Source of the DNA: Deroplatys truncata
Lineage: Eukaryota; Arthropoda; Insecta; Mantodea; Mantidae
DNA: 64,000 bases
Direction of reading: 5' to 3'
Assembly: GCA_030765065.1 (NCBI GenBank)
Contig: CM060986.1
Coordinates: 74,951,573 to 75,015,572 of the forward strand
In this document: positions 34,261 to 44,585 of the stretch, piece after piece
Numbering within the stretch: position 1 is the stretch's first letter
How the letters are laid out: every line of letters starts with the position of its first letter
Program-made: the position numbers and the translations under genes
The notes under the pieces: model-generated
Database searches by the model: none
The model's input: only the letters and a program-made list of their open reading frames with translations
Told to the model about the DNA's origin: nothing

Positions 34261-34263
34261 TCA
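34258..34263 (-). promoter_or_regulatory. gag stop, candidate UGA read-through site
   Basis: Gag ends in TGA (34261-34263) followed by CGC. The next codons stay open in the same frame straight into the protease. UGA followed by C is a known leaky context in several RNA viruses and retroelements. No -1 or +1 slippery site is needed here. Inferred mechanism; no experimental evidence from sequence alone. Confidence 0.55.
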
Positions 34264-35517
34264 TAAAGGTCGAAACTGTCGCCCCTGATTAGAAACACGA
34301 AGAAAACCCCGATTCACGGTCCTCCTATTGGGACAATTTCGTCGAACATGGCCTTCCTGACCACACTGAAAGCATTTAATAGTGGCCAGACGACGCGAAT
34401 CCGGAACAATGGCCGAAGAAGGAGCTGATACAGTGGTATTAGGAGTTGCTAATGAGCCCGGAGGCTCTGACAGACGCAGCCTATCAACAAGCATAACTTC
34501 ATTGAGTTTAGGTACCAATGCTTCCAACTGCTGCAAATTTGACGGCCGAGGTCCTAAAACCAAAGCCGACCTGACGACTGGATTGAGTCCTGATAAAATG
34601 ACATCACAAATTTCCGCTTCCGTATCAGGGAGCACCAACACTAAAGCAATTTCCTTAACCCGAACCATATATTCTGTAAACGGTTCCGTTAGACCCTGAG
34701 GACGAAAATATACGTCTTGCATTATCCTCGTGCATTCCCTACGTGGAATGAACATGTCTAATAGGGCCAAATGAAAGCGAGTCACAGGCTCGGCCAAACC
34801 AGCACACCGCATTAAGAGGTCCAAAACTATCCCAGACACCTTGACAGATAATAATTCTATCACTTGAGCCGTGGGTACCAAATAACGCTTAGCCATTAGC
34901 GTCAATCGAACAAGAAAATAGAGAAACTGTAAAGCCGATGGTACATCAACAATGTCGTTTAACTGAACGCCTTCCACGAATTGCTGGAGGGGATGAGCGA
35001 GTCTAAGTGGCCGAAACGCAGACACCGCAATCGAAGGCTGAACCACATCTGACAATCCTTGATTATACAAGGGGGACGACCCAGTATCCTCCTGTGAAGT
35101 CCCAAAATCTTCCTCCACTTTACGGGCTAATTCCTTAAACTGATCCTTTAACTTTTGCAACGCTATACATGACTGCAAGGTAGGGAATCTCTGTAAGACA
35201 TAATCTAAATAGAACAAGTAATGTCGAATTCTAACTTGCCACCGCAGCAACTGTGCCTTAGAGGGAGAATCCTCGCGCCCAAAATCCATTAAATTATCCT
35301 GAATCTCTGCTAAGGCCAACGAGCAAGTGGACTCACACTTAGTCACTACCACGTGATCAATAGGAACAGTAATTAATGGAGCATCCTTAATTTGTCGAAA
35401 AACTTCCAACATAATAGCCACTTCAGTTGTCATAGAACATTGACCTCCACGTACAACCAACTCTACCCACAATTCACCTTTCCGTAATCTGTCCACATTA
35501 GTAACCGATACCGCCAT
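34261..35517 (-). CDS. gag: gag polyprotein, Ty3/Gypsy type
   Basis: 418 residues from the first ATG after the primer site (35515-35517). The frame is open further upstream into the LTR but without an ATG, so this start is the natural one. The middle third carries a retrotransposon capsid-like region (RRECTRIMQDVYFRPQGLTE ... FTEYMVRVKEIA ... ILSGLNPVVRSALV). Near the C-terminus is one CCHC zinc knuckle, CFQCGQEGHVRRNC (C-x2-C-x4-H-x4-C), followed by a basic tail, as expected for nucleocapsid binding of element RNA. Length is ordinary for insect Gypsy Gag. No internal stop is present. Gag assembles the cytoplasmic particle in which reverse transcription takes place. Confidence 0.93.
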   Translation of the reverse strand: MAVSVTNVDRLRKGELWVELVVRGGQCSMTTEVAIMLEVFRQIKDAPLITVPIDHVVVTKCESTCSLALAEIQDNLMDFGREDSPSKAQLLRWQVRIRHYLFYLDYVLQRFPTLQSCIALQKLKDQFKELARKVEEDFGTSQEDTGSSPLYNQGLSDVVQPSIAVSAFRPLRLAHPLQQFVEGVQLNDIVDVPSALQFLYFLVRLTLMAKRYLVPTAQVIELLSVKVSGIVLDLLMRCAGLAEPVTRFHLALLDMFIPRRECTRIMQDVYFRPQGLTEPFTEYMVRVKEIALVLVLPDTEAEICDVILSGLNPVVRSALVLGPRPSNLQQLEALVPKLNEVMLVDRLRLSEPPGSLATPNTTVSAPSSAIVPDSRRLATIKCFQCGQEGHVRRNCPNRRTVNRGFLRVSNQGRQFRPL

Positions 35518-35622
35518 CTTGTAACAACAGATATGGTACAAGTAAGAAAATGAAATCCGGAGAATACAGAGCAAACAACAAACCCAACAATATTCCCTAA
35601 CCAACACAGACAAATCAATTAA

Positions 35623-35638
35623 CCACGCTCTGCTACCA
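35623..35638 (-). promoter_or_regulatory. tRNA primer-binding site
   Basis: On the minus strand TGGTAGCAGAGCGTGG begins 6 bases inside the 5' LTR boundary. The first 11 bases match the complement of an initiator-methionine tRNA 3' end. Later bases diverge, so the exact tRNA is uncertain. Confidence 0.75.
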
Positions 35639-35644
35639 GTAATT

Positions 35645-36955
35645 TGCAATGGTACCGCTGTTTGACTGAGTTAGGGAACCCCGGCCAAACGAAAAGGGAA
35701 GCCCTAACGAGTGCCGTAGGGGAAAACAAAATGGAAACCAGAACTCTCAAAAATATACTACTATTGATAAGTTTGTTTTTGTGGGTACTTTAATGATAAA
35801 AATAAACAAACATTAATAACCAGAACCGTAAACCAACCATAAAAGAATAACTGTAAAACAAAGATGGCCTAAATAGTAAACCAACCAAAACCAATTGAGC
35901 AGAGCAGTAAAGCAAGTTTTAAATACAGCAAAAATTAAGTCAAACAAAAATTCAACAAACAAAATCAATTTAGAAACTTTATAAAACAAAGCCACTATAA
36001 ACATCAGACCAAACTATTTAATTATGTTTAGCTAGTCAAAGACTAGCTAAGAATGTTGAACAAGACCGAAACAGACTTTAATGAAATTCAGGAAACCGAG
36101 AGCTTCAAAGTCCAGCTAAGCTAGATGTAGATAGCTTTACAACCCAACCGTTTTCAGTTACAAAGTTCAGCATAAATGGGTTCAGCATAACTGGGTTTTA
36201 ACTGCAATTACTGCTCTCATAATTTACACAACAGAATATCTGTAATTTTGAATTAACTATGCATTTTCAAAGTGCCCAAAATATGTGAAGCCCTACTCAC
36301 AAATTTCTACTTAAATTGCTTCTTGCCCTCCATTTATCAAACTATGCAATTTCAGACGACAAATGCCAAAAGCTTTTCTCACAAATTTCACACTACTGAT
36401 GCTTTTTACCTTCATGAATCAAAATATGCATTTTCAAATTGCACAACTGTGTAAAGCTCTTATCACAAATTTTAAACTAACTATACACTGAAAATCACGT
36501 ACTGAAAATATAACTCAACTGGAAAAGAAACAAAACACACTAAACCTATGAACAACTCCAAGAGCCAGTCACTTTACGAACTCTTATTTTCAAACACACA
36601 TAACGTTTTCCGCCCCAAAATTCACACACCATTACCAGGACATAAAACTGATAATAAAGCCTACCTTTACATAAGGTCGATCCACCGAAAATCACAAAGA
36701 CGTTCCTTAAAAATTCATTACAAAAACTTCCACAATCCGCATCAGTAGTTACCGGGCAGAGAGCTATCCCTGCAATCCGGACAGAAATCCACCACTCAGC
36801 GCGTACGGCCAAAGCACATGCCACGTCAGCAACCCACAGAGGAAAAAAAAAGAGAGCACCAAAGAGAGCGTTATGCAAAGGAAACAAGCAACGTAAAGTG
36901 ACTGGCTGGATGTATAATACAGATACAAAACATAAAAAGAACACATAACAGCACA
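35645..36955 (-). repeat. 5' LTR of the Gypsy element
   Basis: 1,311 bp partner of the 3' LTR, differing at 36046 and 36601. As the upstream LTR it should hold the active promoter on the minus strand, but I could not fix a convincing TATA/initiator pair. Confidence 0.97.
36257..36476 (-). pseudogene. decayed C2H2 zinc-finger array inside the 5' LTR
   Basis: Exact counterpart of 28638-28857 (offset 7,619), with the same fingers, stops and acceptor-like tract (36519-36537). Because LTRs are copied from one template at each transposition, the relic was already part of the parental element. Confidence 0.65.
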
Positions 36956-36959
36956 ATGT

Positions 36960-37383
36960 ATACAATATATAGCTAAACTTTCTTAACCACAATCATAACT
37001 TTATAATGTATATTAGTGATATTAAGAAAGCAACTACGTTGCGCGTTTCCACATTTTTACTTTTTTGACTTTTAAAATATATATTTTTAGTTTCTAGTGA
37101 ACTGATATACATAACTAAGTAATTGAGGTTTAGAAGTTAGCTAATTGTATTAAGAACAAGCATGCAAAGGTATGCTTCTGTATTGCAAGTACTATCAGAG
37201 AGAAATATACATGAATTCACACATGTTTTAAGAGTAAATTTTGTTCTTTTTCTGCTGAATGAAAGAATTTACGGACTCGACTACTTAAGCTATCAATGCA
37301 AACAACCACTTGAAATAATTTTCATGATTTATAGAATAATTCATAGACATTTCAGGAAAAACCATTTAGTAATTTAACGCACT
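36960..37383. other. gene-free flank of the Gypsy element
   Basis: Continues the sequence found left of 28022. No gene or element recognised. A 71-codon frame at 37162-37377 has no recognisable motif. Confidence 0.45.
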
Positions 37384-37660
37384 TAAGGTGTAATTTCCAT
37401 GTGTTCAGACTACCTTGTCTGCCTAAAAATGAAAATTCGGATGAATACAAAATTTCATGCTTGAGTCAAGATAGTATTTAAGGAACCCGGTAAATACCGT
37501 ATACCCGGAACTACCATTTACTTGAAAAAATTGTCATTTTTCAATTTGAAAGCCATAAGAGATGGAGAAAATCATACTTCAAGAAATATGCAGAAGTTGT
37601 TTAAACATAAAATTTGTTTAGTAATATTTTTCAATCATTTACAAAATTTTGACTGTTAAT
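37384..37660 (-). repeat. possible heavily decayed REP-1 copy
   Basis: Scattered matches only: 'ttaaggtgtaatttccatgtgttcagacta', 'gaaaattcggatgaatacaaaatttc' and 'ataagagatggagaaaatcatac'. The blocks are not all in the order expected for a single copy, so the orientation is uncertain. Confidence 0.3.
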
Positions 37661-37972
37661 TAAGCAATATGCTTCAAAGTGCTGTTCTTTTGTTTCTCCT
37701 GAGCTCCTGCAAAGAACGTATAATGCCAAGGAAGGATATTCGAAAGACTTTACTGTCGTGCCACCTCGTGTGTGATTTGTGTGCCTACTACAAATACAAA
37801 GCATTCGTTTGGACGCGTGGCCGTATTATGGGGAGCTGGTATCTTGCACTGCGCTGTTTCTAACCGGTTCTTCCCCACACTTTCTTTCCGTGTAGCGGCT
37901 AATCAGTGACGCGAAGTATTTCTACAGAGGTTGATACACTATTAGAGGACCACTGTGTTAGTGCTTTTATAA

Positions 37973-38376
37973 TGCCAAAAAGTCGGTGTACTTTAGCACA
38001 CAGAATCCTAATTTATGATTTATATGTGATAACAAACTCTTGTAGAGAAATGAGACGGCGATTGATAGACAGATTCCTTGCTGTTTGTGGTCTCACAGAG
38101 AAACGGTTCATCATCTTGTTAATAGATTTAGGAAAATGGGATCTATTGTTGATAAGAATTCGGAAGTAAATTGCCATGTTCTTAGAGAGAAAAAACTCGA
38201 ACATCGGAGAAAAGTTGGAACAAAGTCCGAAGATATCTCTGAGAAAGCTTGCTCAGAAATCAGAAATTTCTCAAACCTCCACTTGGAATGCAATTATGCT
38301 TTTAAAATTAAAACCCTATAACATAACTGTAGCTCCGGAATTGCAACAAGGCGATGTGAGTGGGGCAATGGGTGTT
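37973..38376 (+). pseudogene. N-terminal half of a Tc1/mariner-superfamily transposase, broken
   Basis: Three plus-strand frames join end to end. MPKSRCTLAHRILIYDLYVI...SCREMRRRLIDRF is followed by a shift near 38087 into SHRETVHHLVNRFRKMGSIV. A second shift near 38170-38200 leads into NIGEKLEQSPKISLRKLAQK and ...LLKLKPYNITVAPELQQGD. This is the helix-turn-helix DNA-binding region typical of insect IS630/Tc1/mariner-related transposases, whose linker ends in a PYKITV-like motif. The catalytic DDE domain is missing after 38376. Two frameshifts and the truncation make it a pseudogene. It is one of the few elements on the plus strand. Confidence 0.8.
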
Positions 38377-38756
38377 GGATAAAGTTAATTAATGCTCTAT
38401 TGGCCTGCGTTTAATTTTTGTGGACGAAGTATTAATGCAAATTATCTTAAGTGTGAAGATGTGTGGCGGCCCAAAGACAGCATTGCCAACATCTCCTATG
38501 ATGAAGGTATGTGGTTAATGTAATTACTGTTTTCATGCGAAATCTATGCGCTTGAATTTAAGGGGCATGAATATCCAACTCTGCCGGAAAACGGCGTGCT
38601 TCATGGTGCCTAGAAAACTCCCGTTAGACCAGCCACGCGTCTAAATGAAGGCTCGGTATGTATTCAAACAATTTATGCCAAAATGTTTTAGGATTATCAG
38701 TGCACAGAAAAATGAACTTAAGATATCGGAATATTTCGAGTATGTACGCCAGAAAC
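38377..38756. other. gene-free stretch
   Basis: No catalytic continuation of the transposase and no other element recognised. Confidence 0.45.
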
Positions 38757-38768
38757 TTCAGCAGGGAT

Positions 38769-39316
38769 TGAATCGTGAAGCGAAGTGGGATTCGGCACCG
38801 ATCCAGTAAATCCGGATATCGTACCTATGCCCCCACGAGGAAGAGATGAGGTGAAGGGAGGCACCTGGCGGCCGGAACAAGGGGTGACGGCACAGCAATG
38901 GCAGGTTTCAGATATAAATGTCTCGGCAGATGGATAGGCAGACCGGAAAGCCGCCCCGCATGGGGTCCAACGCCCCCGCCGGGGTCAGTCCTCATACCCC
39001 GGCAACCAGCCGAAGGCCTAGGGACGGAGAAAGTTCACAGAGAACATCCTTTTCCCTGCCACGCTGCACCGAAATACCATCGCAGACACTTCCAATCTGA
39101 AACAGACCAAAAGGGATGAAGCTTGAATGAAATGATTAATGGATCGAAATGGAGGGACGGGAAATTCGGGGGCGAAAGAAACTACTCCAGCATTCCCCTG
39201 ACGACTCAGGAAAATCCCCGAAAAACCAATAAGTCAGAGTGGGCGGTCGCCGGGGATCAATCCCGGGACCTCCCGAATGCGAGCTACAGAGTTGTCGCCT
39301 GAGCCATCCCGCTCGG
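38769..39316 (-). mobile_element. SINE-A copy 6, full length with 12 bp target duplication
   Basis: 548 bp, the reference copy for the family. The head at the right end, read on the minus strand, has GATGGCTCAGGCGACAACTC (A-box region), 'gctcgcattcgggaggtc' and the B box GGGATTGATCCCC. It is flanked by TTCAGCAGGGAT at 38757-38768 and 39317-39328. No poly-A tail is evident at the left end. Confidence 0.92.
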
Positions 39317-39328
39317 TTCAGCAGGGAT

Positions 39329-39890
39329 AGTTAATGAATGAGTCGTTAGAATAATAATGAACTATTATTTACATTATTTTTAATTCATTCGGGGAACAGG
39401 CTTGTATACGCAACTCATAAATTTGAACTAGCCTGGATAAATTCATTCCTGGCATTTCCTGCGATAACCGCGCTTTCCCGGACATTCCTCGTGGCTCGAT
39501 CTCTCTCTTTTCGAGGGTGCAGATTTGATCCGTTTCCATCCCACGCTTGACCGATGGAGTGTAACTGAAAATGATGACCTCAACTCGTCAAGTGCCACAA
39601 AGCGACGCGTGAACTCGTCACCTTCCATGTGATAACATCTAAAATCCTCCTGGCTTATAAGAAATACCCTGCTTGGAGCAGGACAATAAGGTATCTGAGA
39701 AAACTTGTGACAGTGTGGGTTTCCACGAAAAATTGTGCGACAATCTGCACCGCTCTCCTGCTGTACCATTAATAATCACCTTTAAAGGGGGAATTCACTT
39801 GAAGAATGTTAGAAAAAAATATAGTTTAGGAAATATATTTTTGCTTCATGACGAATATATGTGAAACAAACATAAATACAATTATAAGAC
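39329..39890. other. gene-free stretch with an unrecognised open frame
   Basis: 39443-39769 is open on the minus strand for 108 codons (e.g. SQEDFRCYHMEGDEFTRRFV) in locally GC-richer DNA. I do not recognise the protein. It could be a piece of a repeat. No promoter or splice signals are evident. Confidence 0.3.
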
Positions 39891-40038
39891 TTGGAAAGGT
39901 AGAATCCGTCCGATTGCTCTAACTACTGAGCTACCATGGCGACATGCCGGCACGACACTAAATTTTCCAGCTGATTCACAATTTTCAAATCCCGGCTATG
40001 GCATTGAATTTTTCAGTCGTGTGATTCTACCTTTCCAA
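39891..40038. mobile_element. SINE-D copy 1, rearranged head-to-head with 16 bp inverted ends
   Basis: The segment is bounded by a perfect 16 bp inverted repeat TTGGAAAGGTAGAATC / GATTCTACCTTTCCAA (39891-39906 and 40023-40038). Inside are the SINE-D head in reverse (TGAGCTACCATGGCGACATG) and the SINE-D 3' part in forward orientation (CCCGGCTATGGCATTGAATT). The fold-back looks like two SINE-D ends joined in inverted order with the middle lost. Confidence 0.65.
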
Positions 40039-40181
40039 CCTTGTTCAACACACGGCTTGTTTGGAAAAATAATTGCTCCAAATATAAGAATTACAAACTG
40101 TAATCTTCAGGTATCTTGCTGAACATTTCTGATCTTCGTTTAGAGTGTTTATGTTGCCGCAACAGCACAATAAAGAATAGG

Positions 40182-40182
40182 A

Positions 40183-40227
<45 letters not shown>
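40182..40227. repeat. (ATT)n microsatellite
   Basis: About 15 ATT units. Confidence 0.95.
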
Positions 40228-40799
40228 ATATTGGCCATAAATCGGCTGAAAACCCCATCGTATCAGATTAATAAATATTTACAGTGAGAACCATTAATTA
40301 CATAAATCCAGTCCCGGCTAGGAATTAAAGAGCTATAAACGCACATTTAAAGTAGTAATTCTTAATTACATGAAGCTTCCGGCTAGGAATTATAGTCATA
40401 AAGAGAACCGTTACTCAAATTGAGCAGAAACAAAGAACACGGTCAGAAATGTGAAGGCCAAAACAGGTTACATTACGCGAGAAAATGAAAGATATGGAGA
40501 AACTTGCCAGATCGCGCACCGCGCCCGACGACGTATCAGAACACTAGATGCCTGGTTTTTCGGGTAAGCCGACCCGACCGCCAGGAAGGGATGGTAGCGC
40601 CCGTAACCCAAAACAAACTATAAGCAGGGACAGCACGACTGATTCCCGGCGGCGAACCGGTAAACAGTGAAAACATACCGAAATGTACGCAAGAAAAATA
40701 AAACATGTGGCGGATAAATTCACGCACAAATCTAGCTGCAGAAATGGAGAAAAATTATGTATTTGTAATGCTATTGTGCCAAATGTCGCATTAAAGGCT
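40228..40799. other. gene-free stretch with local duplication and GC-rich patch
   Basis: Contains a short tandem echo ('ttaattacat...cggctaggaatta' near 40293-40330 and again near 40369-40395) and a GC-rich patch at 40508-40735 with TCGGGT/ACCCGA inverted at 40560-40577. No gene recognised. Confidence 0.4.
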
Positions 40800-41260
40800 G
40801 AAAATTACCAAAAATTGACATTTTAAGCTATTTAGGCAGTCACATTAATTGGAATTTCCTCTTTAATTTGCTGTATATTTAATGGCAGCCACAATACTTA
40901 TGTTTTAAATATATTCTTAAAATTAGGCTGCATCTGCCATTTTTAGTATGAATTCTGATACCACTTCACGGAAAAAAGCATAAATCCTACACACTTAGCC
41001 CTTGTTTTAGGGTAAGTTTTGTTCTAAAAGTTGGTATTACTGTTAGATATAGAAGCTGTGTATGCTCAAGCCATGCGGTTTCTTTCTTGGCAAATATATG
41101 TAAGTTAGTTTTCATATTTTTGTTTGAACAGCTTTTTAAGTGAATGACATTTGCTGGTATAAATGATCCGTTTTCCCGGAAATTAGCGAAGATGGCAGAA
41201 TTATAAAGAACATCCTCTAGGTGCTGTTGTAAATCTAATTGGCGTTAATAACAAGGCTGG
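40800..41260 (+). repeat. REP-2 copy 2
   Basis: Diverged counterpart of 3160-3640 in the same orientation (see that entry for the shared blocks). It is followed directly by REP-1 copy 14, whereas copy 1 is not, so the two families are independent. Confidence 0.65.
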
Positions 41261-41277
41261 TTTTTTTAAAAAAAAAA

Positions 41278-42150
41278 TCTGATACATTCATATGACCTTC
41301 TCTACCGCCTGTTGCTTATCAGTGGATATACAAAAACTAGTCTTGCTAAAGCTCATTTTTCTATTTACTTCGATTTAATCCAAATAAATCTTTGTAGAAA
41401 TAGCTACATTACACATTTCGTTATATATTGCAAAGGGAACAGCGATAGTCAAATGTTTAAGAACTGAATGTTATATGCCGTCCTTAAACTTGTATATGTT
41501 ACCTTTAAATCACGAGAAACAACTGAATATTGAAGGACCTTAAGAGAATGACAAAATATTGAGCAATGCGGGCCATTAATAACCAATATCTCGGAAATGG
41601 CTGATGTCACAAAAAGTTATTTAAAATAAATTGTGTGCTTTAAAGAGATCTGCATTTCTTGTGCAGTACGTTTTCGTCTATTGCTTAACGTTTACCCGTT
41701 ATACAAGAGTATACAATGTTCTTTCCGAAAATGAAGAGAAGTTTAAAGAATATTCCCAGAAAATTCAATATATTTTATTTGTGATATAAATATACTTAAT
41801 ATACTATTTTAATCAAAATCTTTTGAGGATGTTTTAGAAAATATGAAACTTAGAAAAATGTTTCATGTAAAGGATAGTTTGGTTTGGGAGGATTTTCCTG
41901 AAAAATCCTAGTGTCGCATCTTGGAAGATCTAAACTTGAATACAAAGTTTGGGGTTGATTCGACTTTTAATTTTTGAGTTAATGCCATTCAAAGACACAC
42001 ATAGACACACGGACATTTTTCTAAAAATGCCTTTTTTTATTTATTCAGTAGGCCTCAAGATACGTATTTCCTGTGAAATCTCGGTATCGAATTTTAGGTG
42101 GAATGCAATACCCTCTCTGCCTACTAGGTACATGGTAGAGAAAGTAATAA
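41278..42150 (-). repeat. REP-1 copy 14, near full length
   Basis: Reverse copy from ATCTGATACATTCATATGAC to GGTAGAGAAAGTAATAAAAA. It has 'acacacatagacacacggac' at the microsatellite site (41995-42015) and 'gaaatctcggtatcgaattttaggtgg'. Confidence 0.85.
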
Positions 42151-43014
42151 AAATTCTGATAATTTTTTATAAAAGGATAGAATTATTTTCTTAATTATGC
42201 AATATTTCTTAATAAACAAACTCACTGAATAAAAGTGCGTCAGTGTATTTAGAAGGCATGTATCTGCATATGAATTTATCGGATTTAACAATGATGGAGA
42301 AGTACTTTTAATCTCCATTTAAATGTAAATATTATGTTTGCAATTATTCGTCCTCCAGAAAGGCTCAAATAAATGATATTGCGCACGCATGTATATGAGA
42401 GTTCACGTTTCTTTTAACATTGCGGATTAGCAGAAATGGCGAATGAAATATTTGGAATATTTTTAAATGAGCACAGCTCCAATTAGGGGAGAGTTAATGA
42501 GGAGTAATATATAGGCTCTTTCACTGAGCTGTCACAATGAGACTCCCTAAAGGACATTGCTTTACTCTCAACTGATTCCTGCATCTCGACGAACTTCCAT
42601 GGAACTTCCCTACAGTTACTTACAAGGACAAGGGAAAGCCCCACTCAAAAAAGTGTATATATAAACTTGCCCAAATATGGATGGAAACCGATCTTTCGAC
42701 CTTACACGAAGAAGGACCCGGAATTTTCTTCTCTTAGCAATTATTTTCTGCATTACATTCAAATGACTATAAAAACGATTTCACGCTGCTTTCTAGTTGG
42801 CTGTTTCATTTCAGGTAAAAAAAAAAGAAAGAAACTTAACAAGTAGGATAATAATTAATTTTAGGTGACTCGTTATATAAAACATCCGTAATTTTTGGGG
42901 GTACTCTAGATTTAGGGACTAGGGCGATACCCACCACACCTCAGAGGCATCGGTTTAATTTGAATATAATGAATGTTAATATAAACATTAAGGAAACCGT
43001 TAATATCACGATTA
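42151..43014. other. gene-free stretch
   Basis: No gene or element recognised. Confidence 0.45.
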
Positions 43015-44585
43015 TTATTAAGTTATCAATATGGCCCGTTTTAGGAAAAAAATGCTACCAACCATCTTCTTACTAGCACTACAAATTTGTTGTCAGAATT
43101 TTGTAGGCTTAGGTTCTGTTCGAAAGACCCATAGAGCCGATTTGACTTTTGTTTTCAGGATCATAACAATAAATCAAAGATTCATCGCCAGTAACGACAT
43201 TCCAAACCAAAATTTGAGGCACCACCTTGGAATTTTTCCAGGGTTTTTCTGCACCAATCAGTGCGTTGTTTTTGATCGGGAGTCGGTTTATGTGGAATCC
43301 ATTGACAAAGAGTTTTCTCACCTGTAACTGTTGATGCAAAATATTTTGGATTTGACTCATACCAATGCCCAATGTCGCCGAATAAATTCATAAGAATGTT
43401 GTGGAAGATTAATTGTTGTAGTTGTTGTATCACGTATAGTATACCAACTTAAAGCTGTTTTAGACTACACACGTAATGGATGCCAATTTTGCGGGAGATA
43501 TGTTTCTTGGGGTGTTCGCCCCACGTACGGTACAAACTTGCCGGTGGTCTTCGCCCCACGTTCACTTTTCCGGTGGCCTTCGCCCATGTTTAAAAATCAA
43601 CTTTGTATTTTAATGTTTATTTAAATATCATATATGTATGCCTCGGCTGCGTTATTAGCATTTTTTAGAACACGTATCTCTTAACAGGGTTGATGTGGCT
43701 AAAGAACAAGGCTTACACAAATTATAATTGTATTGCACTTTGTTTATTAATCCTTCACACGGTTGAATAACACTTCACTGATATATCCTACTGTAGAGCT
43801 GCGAAATTATTGTTAATTGTACTTTTTAAACACGTAAACTTTACATTATTCTCTCCGCAATTAATTTTTATGTCTCACTCTGAACCTGTACCGTCCGATC
43901 GGCAATCTTGTAGCGTCTGCCGCCTGAATTTGTATATTTCTCCATTTCAAGTCTCTGATTGGTTAATCCTACTTTAATAAAATACTTTTATTTAACTTAA
44001 AGCTTTTCTAATTTTTGATTGGCTATGTATAAACTGTTTTAAATATTACATTATTGTTCCAAGAATTACTAGTAACCTTTATTAAACTTTCTAATTTATT
44101 GTTGTCTGAAGGTTACCTCATTGTTAGCAACTTTCGGCTTGTACTTTATAATTCTGTTTGCTGCTACAAAAGCAGATTGCTTCTATTCTCACAACTCCTA
44201 ATTGATTAACTACGTAATACATTCACGTAACATTTTTATACGTGTACATAATAATATAAACATAAAACAATGACTGTAATATATACTTTATATATTTTAT
44301 TATACACATATTGCTTTAAGGCGGGCTGATATTATATTTTATAGTATATAATTAGACTGATATCGTTTAAGTGTTAAAAAATACTGCCTCAATGTTCGTC
44401 GCTCTTCTTCAAGCATTGCTCCAACAGCAGCAAAATTTTCATCAGTAACAGCAGTTCTTGGGCTTCCTTCCGCAATTACTCGCTAAGAAAAAATCGATCT
44501 CTTTTGAATTCGCTGTAACAGTTACAAATTGTTGCCTTAGATGGGGCTTCTTTACCAAATGCGTTTTTAAGCCATGTTCACATTG
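43015..44585 (-). pseudogene. mariner transposase pseudogene, split by a 990 bp insertion
   Basis: Minus-strand pieces in order: SLTPKQCEHGLK then NAFGKEAPSKATICNCYSEF and KRDRFFLSE (about 44585-44490), GSPRTAVTDENFAAVGAML with EEERRT (to 44397), the insertion, then ATLGIGMSQIQNILHQQLQV (about 43380), QWIPHKPTPDQKQRTDWCRK, NVVTGDESLIYCYDPENKSQ and KKMVGSIFF near 43040. This is the mariner order: paired HTH, the WVPH-like linker, then the first catalytic Asp in VTGDE. The second and third catalytic acids are missing. At least four frameshifts and several stops are present. Excising the insertion restores colinearity across 43400/44391. Confidence 0.88.
43401..44390. mobile_element. 990 bp insertion of unknown class in the mariner pseudogene
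   Basis: Flanked by a 6 bp direct repeat AATGTT (43395-43400 and 44391-44396). Ends read GTGGAAG...CTGCCTC, with only weak inverted similarity (GTGGAAG against GAGGCAG). It has no open frame of note. Near its left end GTTCGCCCCACGT and TTCGCCCCACGTTC repeat 45 bp apart. The class (non-autonomous DNA element or LTR fragment) is not resolved. Confidence 0.75.

Larger units (their letters stand above)
28022..36959 (-). mobile_element. Ty3/Gypsy LTR retrotransposon, nearly intact, no env
   Basis: Full-length element transcribed on the minus strand. Two 1,311 bp LTRs (35645-36955 as 5' and 28026-29336 as 3') enclose a tRNA-Met-like primer site, gag, pol and a G-rich polypurine tract. The target duplication is ATGT (28022-28025 and 36956-36959). 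Pol order is protease, RT, RNase H, integrase, which defines Ty3/Gypsy rather than Copia. Between the pol stop and the polypurine tract lies 1.7 kb without an envelope-like gene. The LTRs differ at only two positions that I could find (28427 a against 36046 g; 28982 c against 36601 t), so insertion is recent. One 1-base frameshift in pol (32839-32842) makes this copy probably non-autonomous. Confidence 0.97.

Noticed and set aside
35518-35649. Extended Gag N-terminus reaching into the LTR
   Set aside because: The frame is open but has no ATG upstream of 35517, and it would run through the primer-binding site.
37973-38376. Domesticated DNA-binding protein derived from a transposase
   Set aside because: The reading frame is broken twice, so it cannot be expressed as one protein.
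43031-43327. Plus-strand 98-codon frame with a hydrophobic start
   Set aside because: It is the antisense shadow of the mariner transposase remnant.
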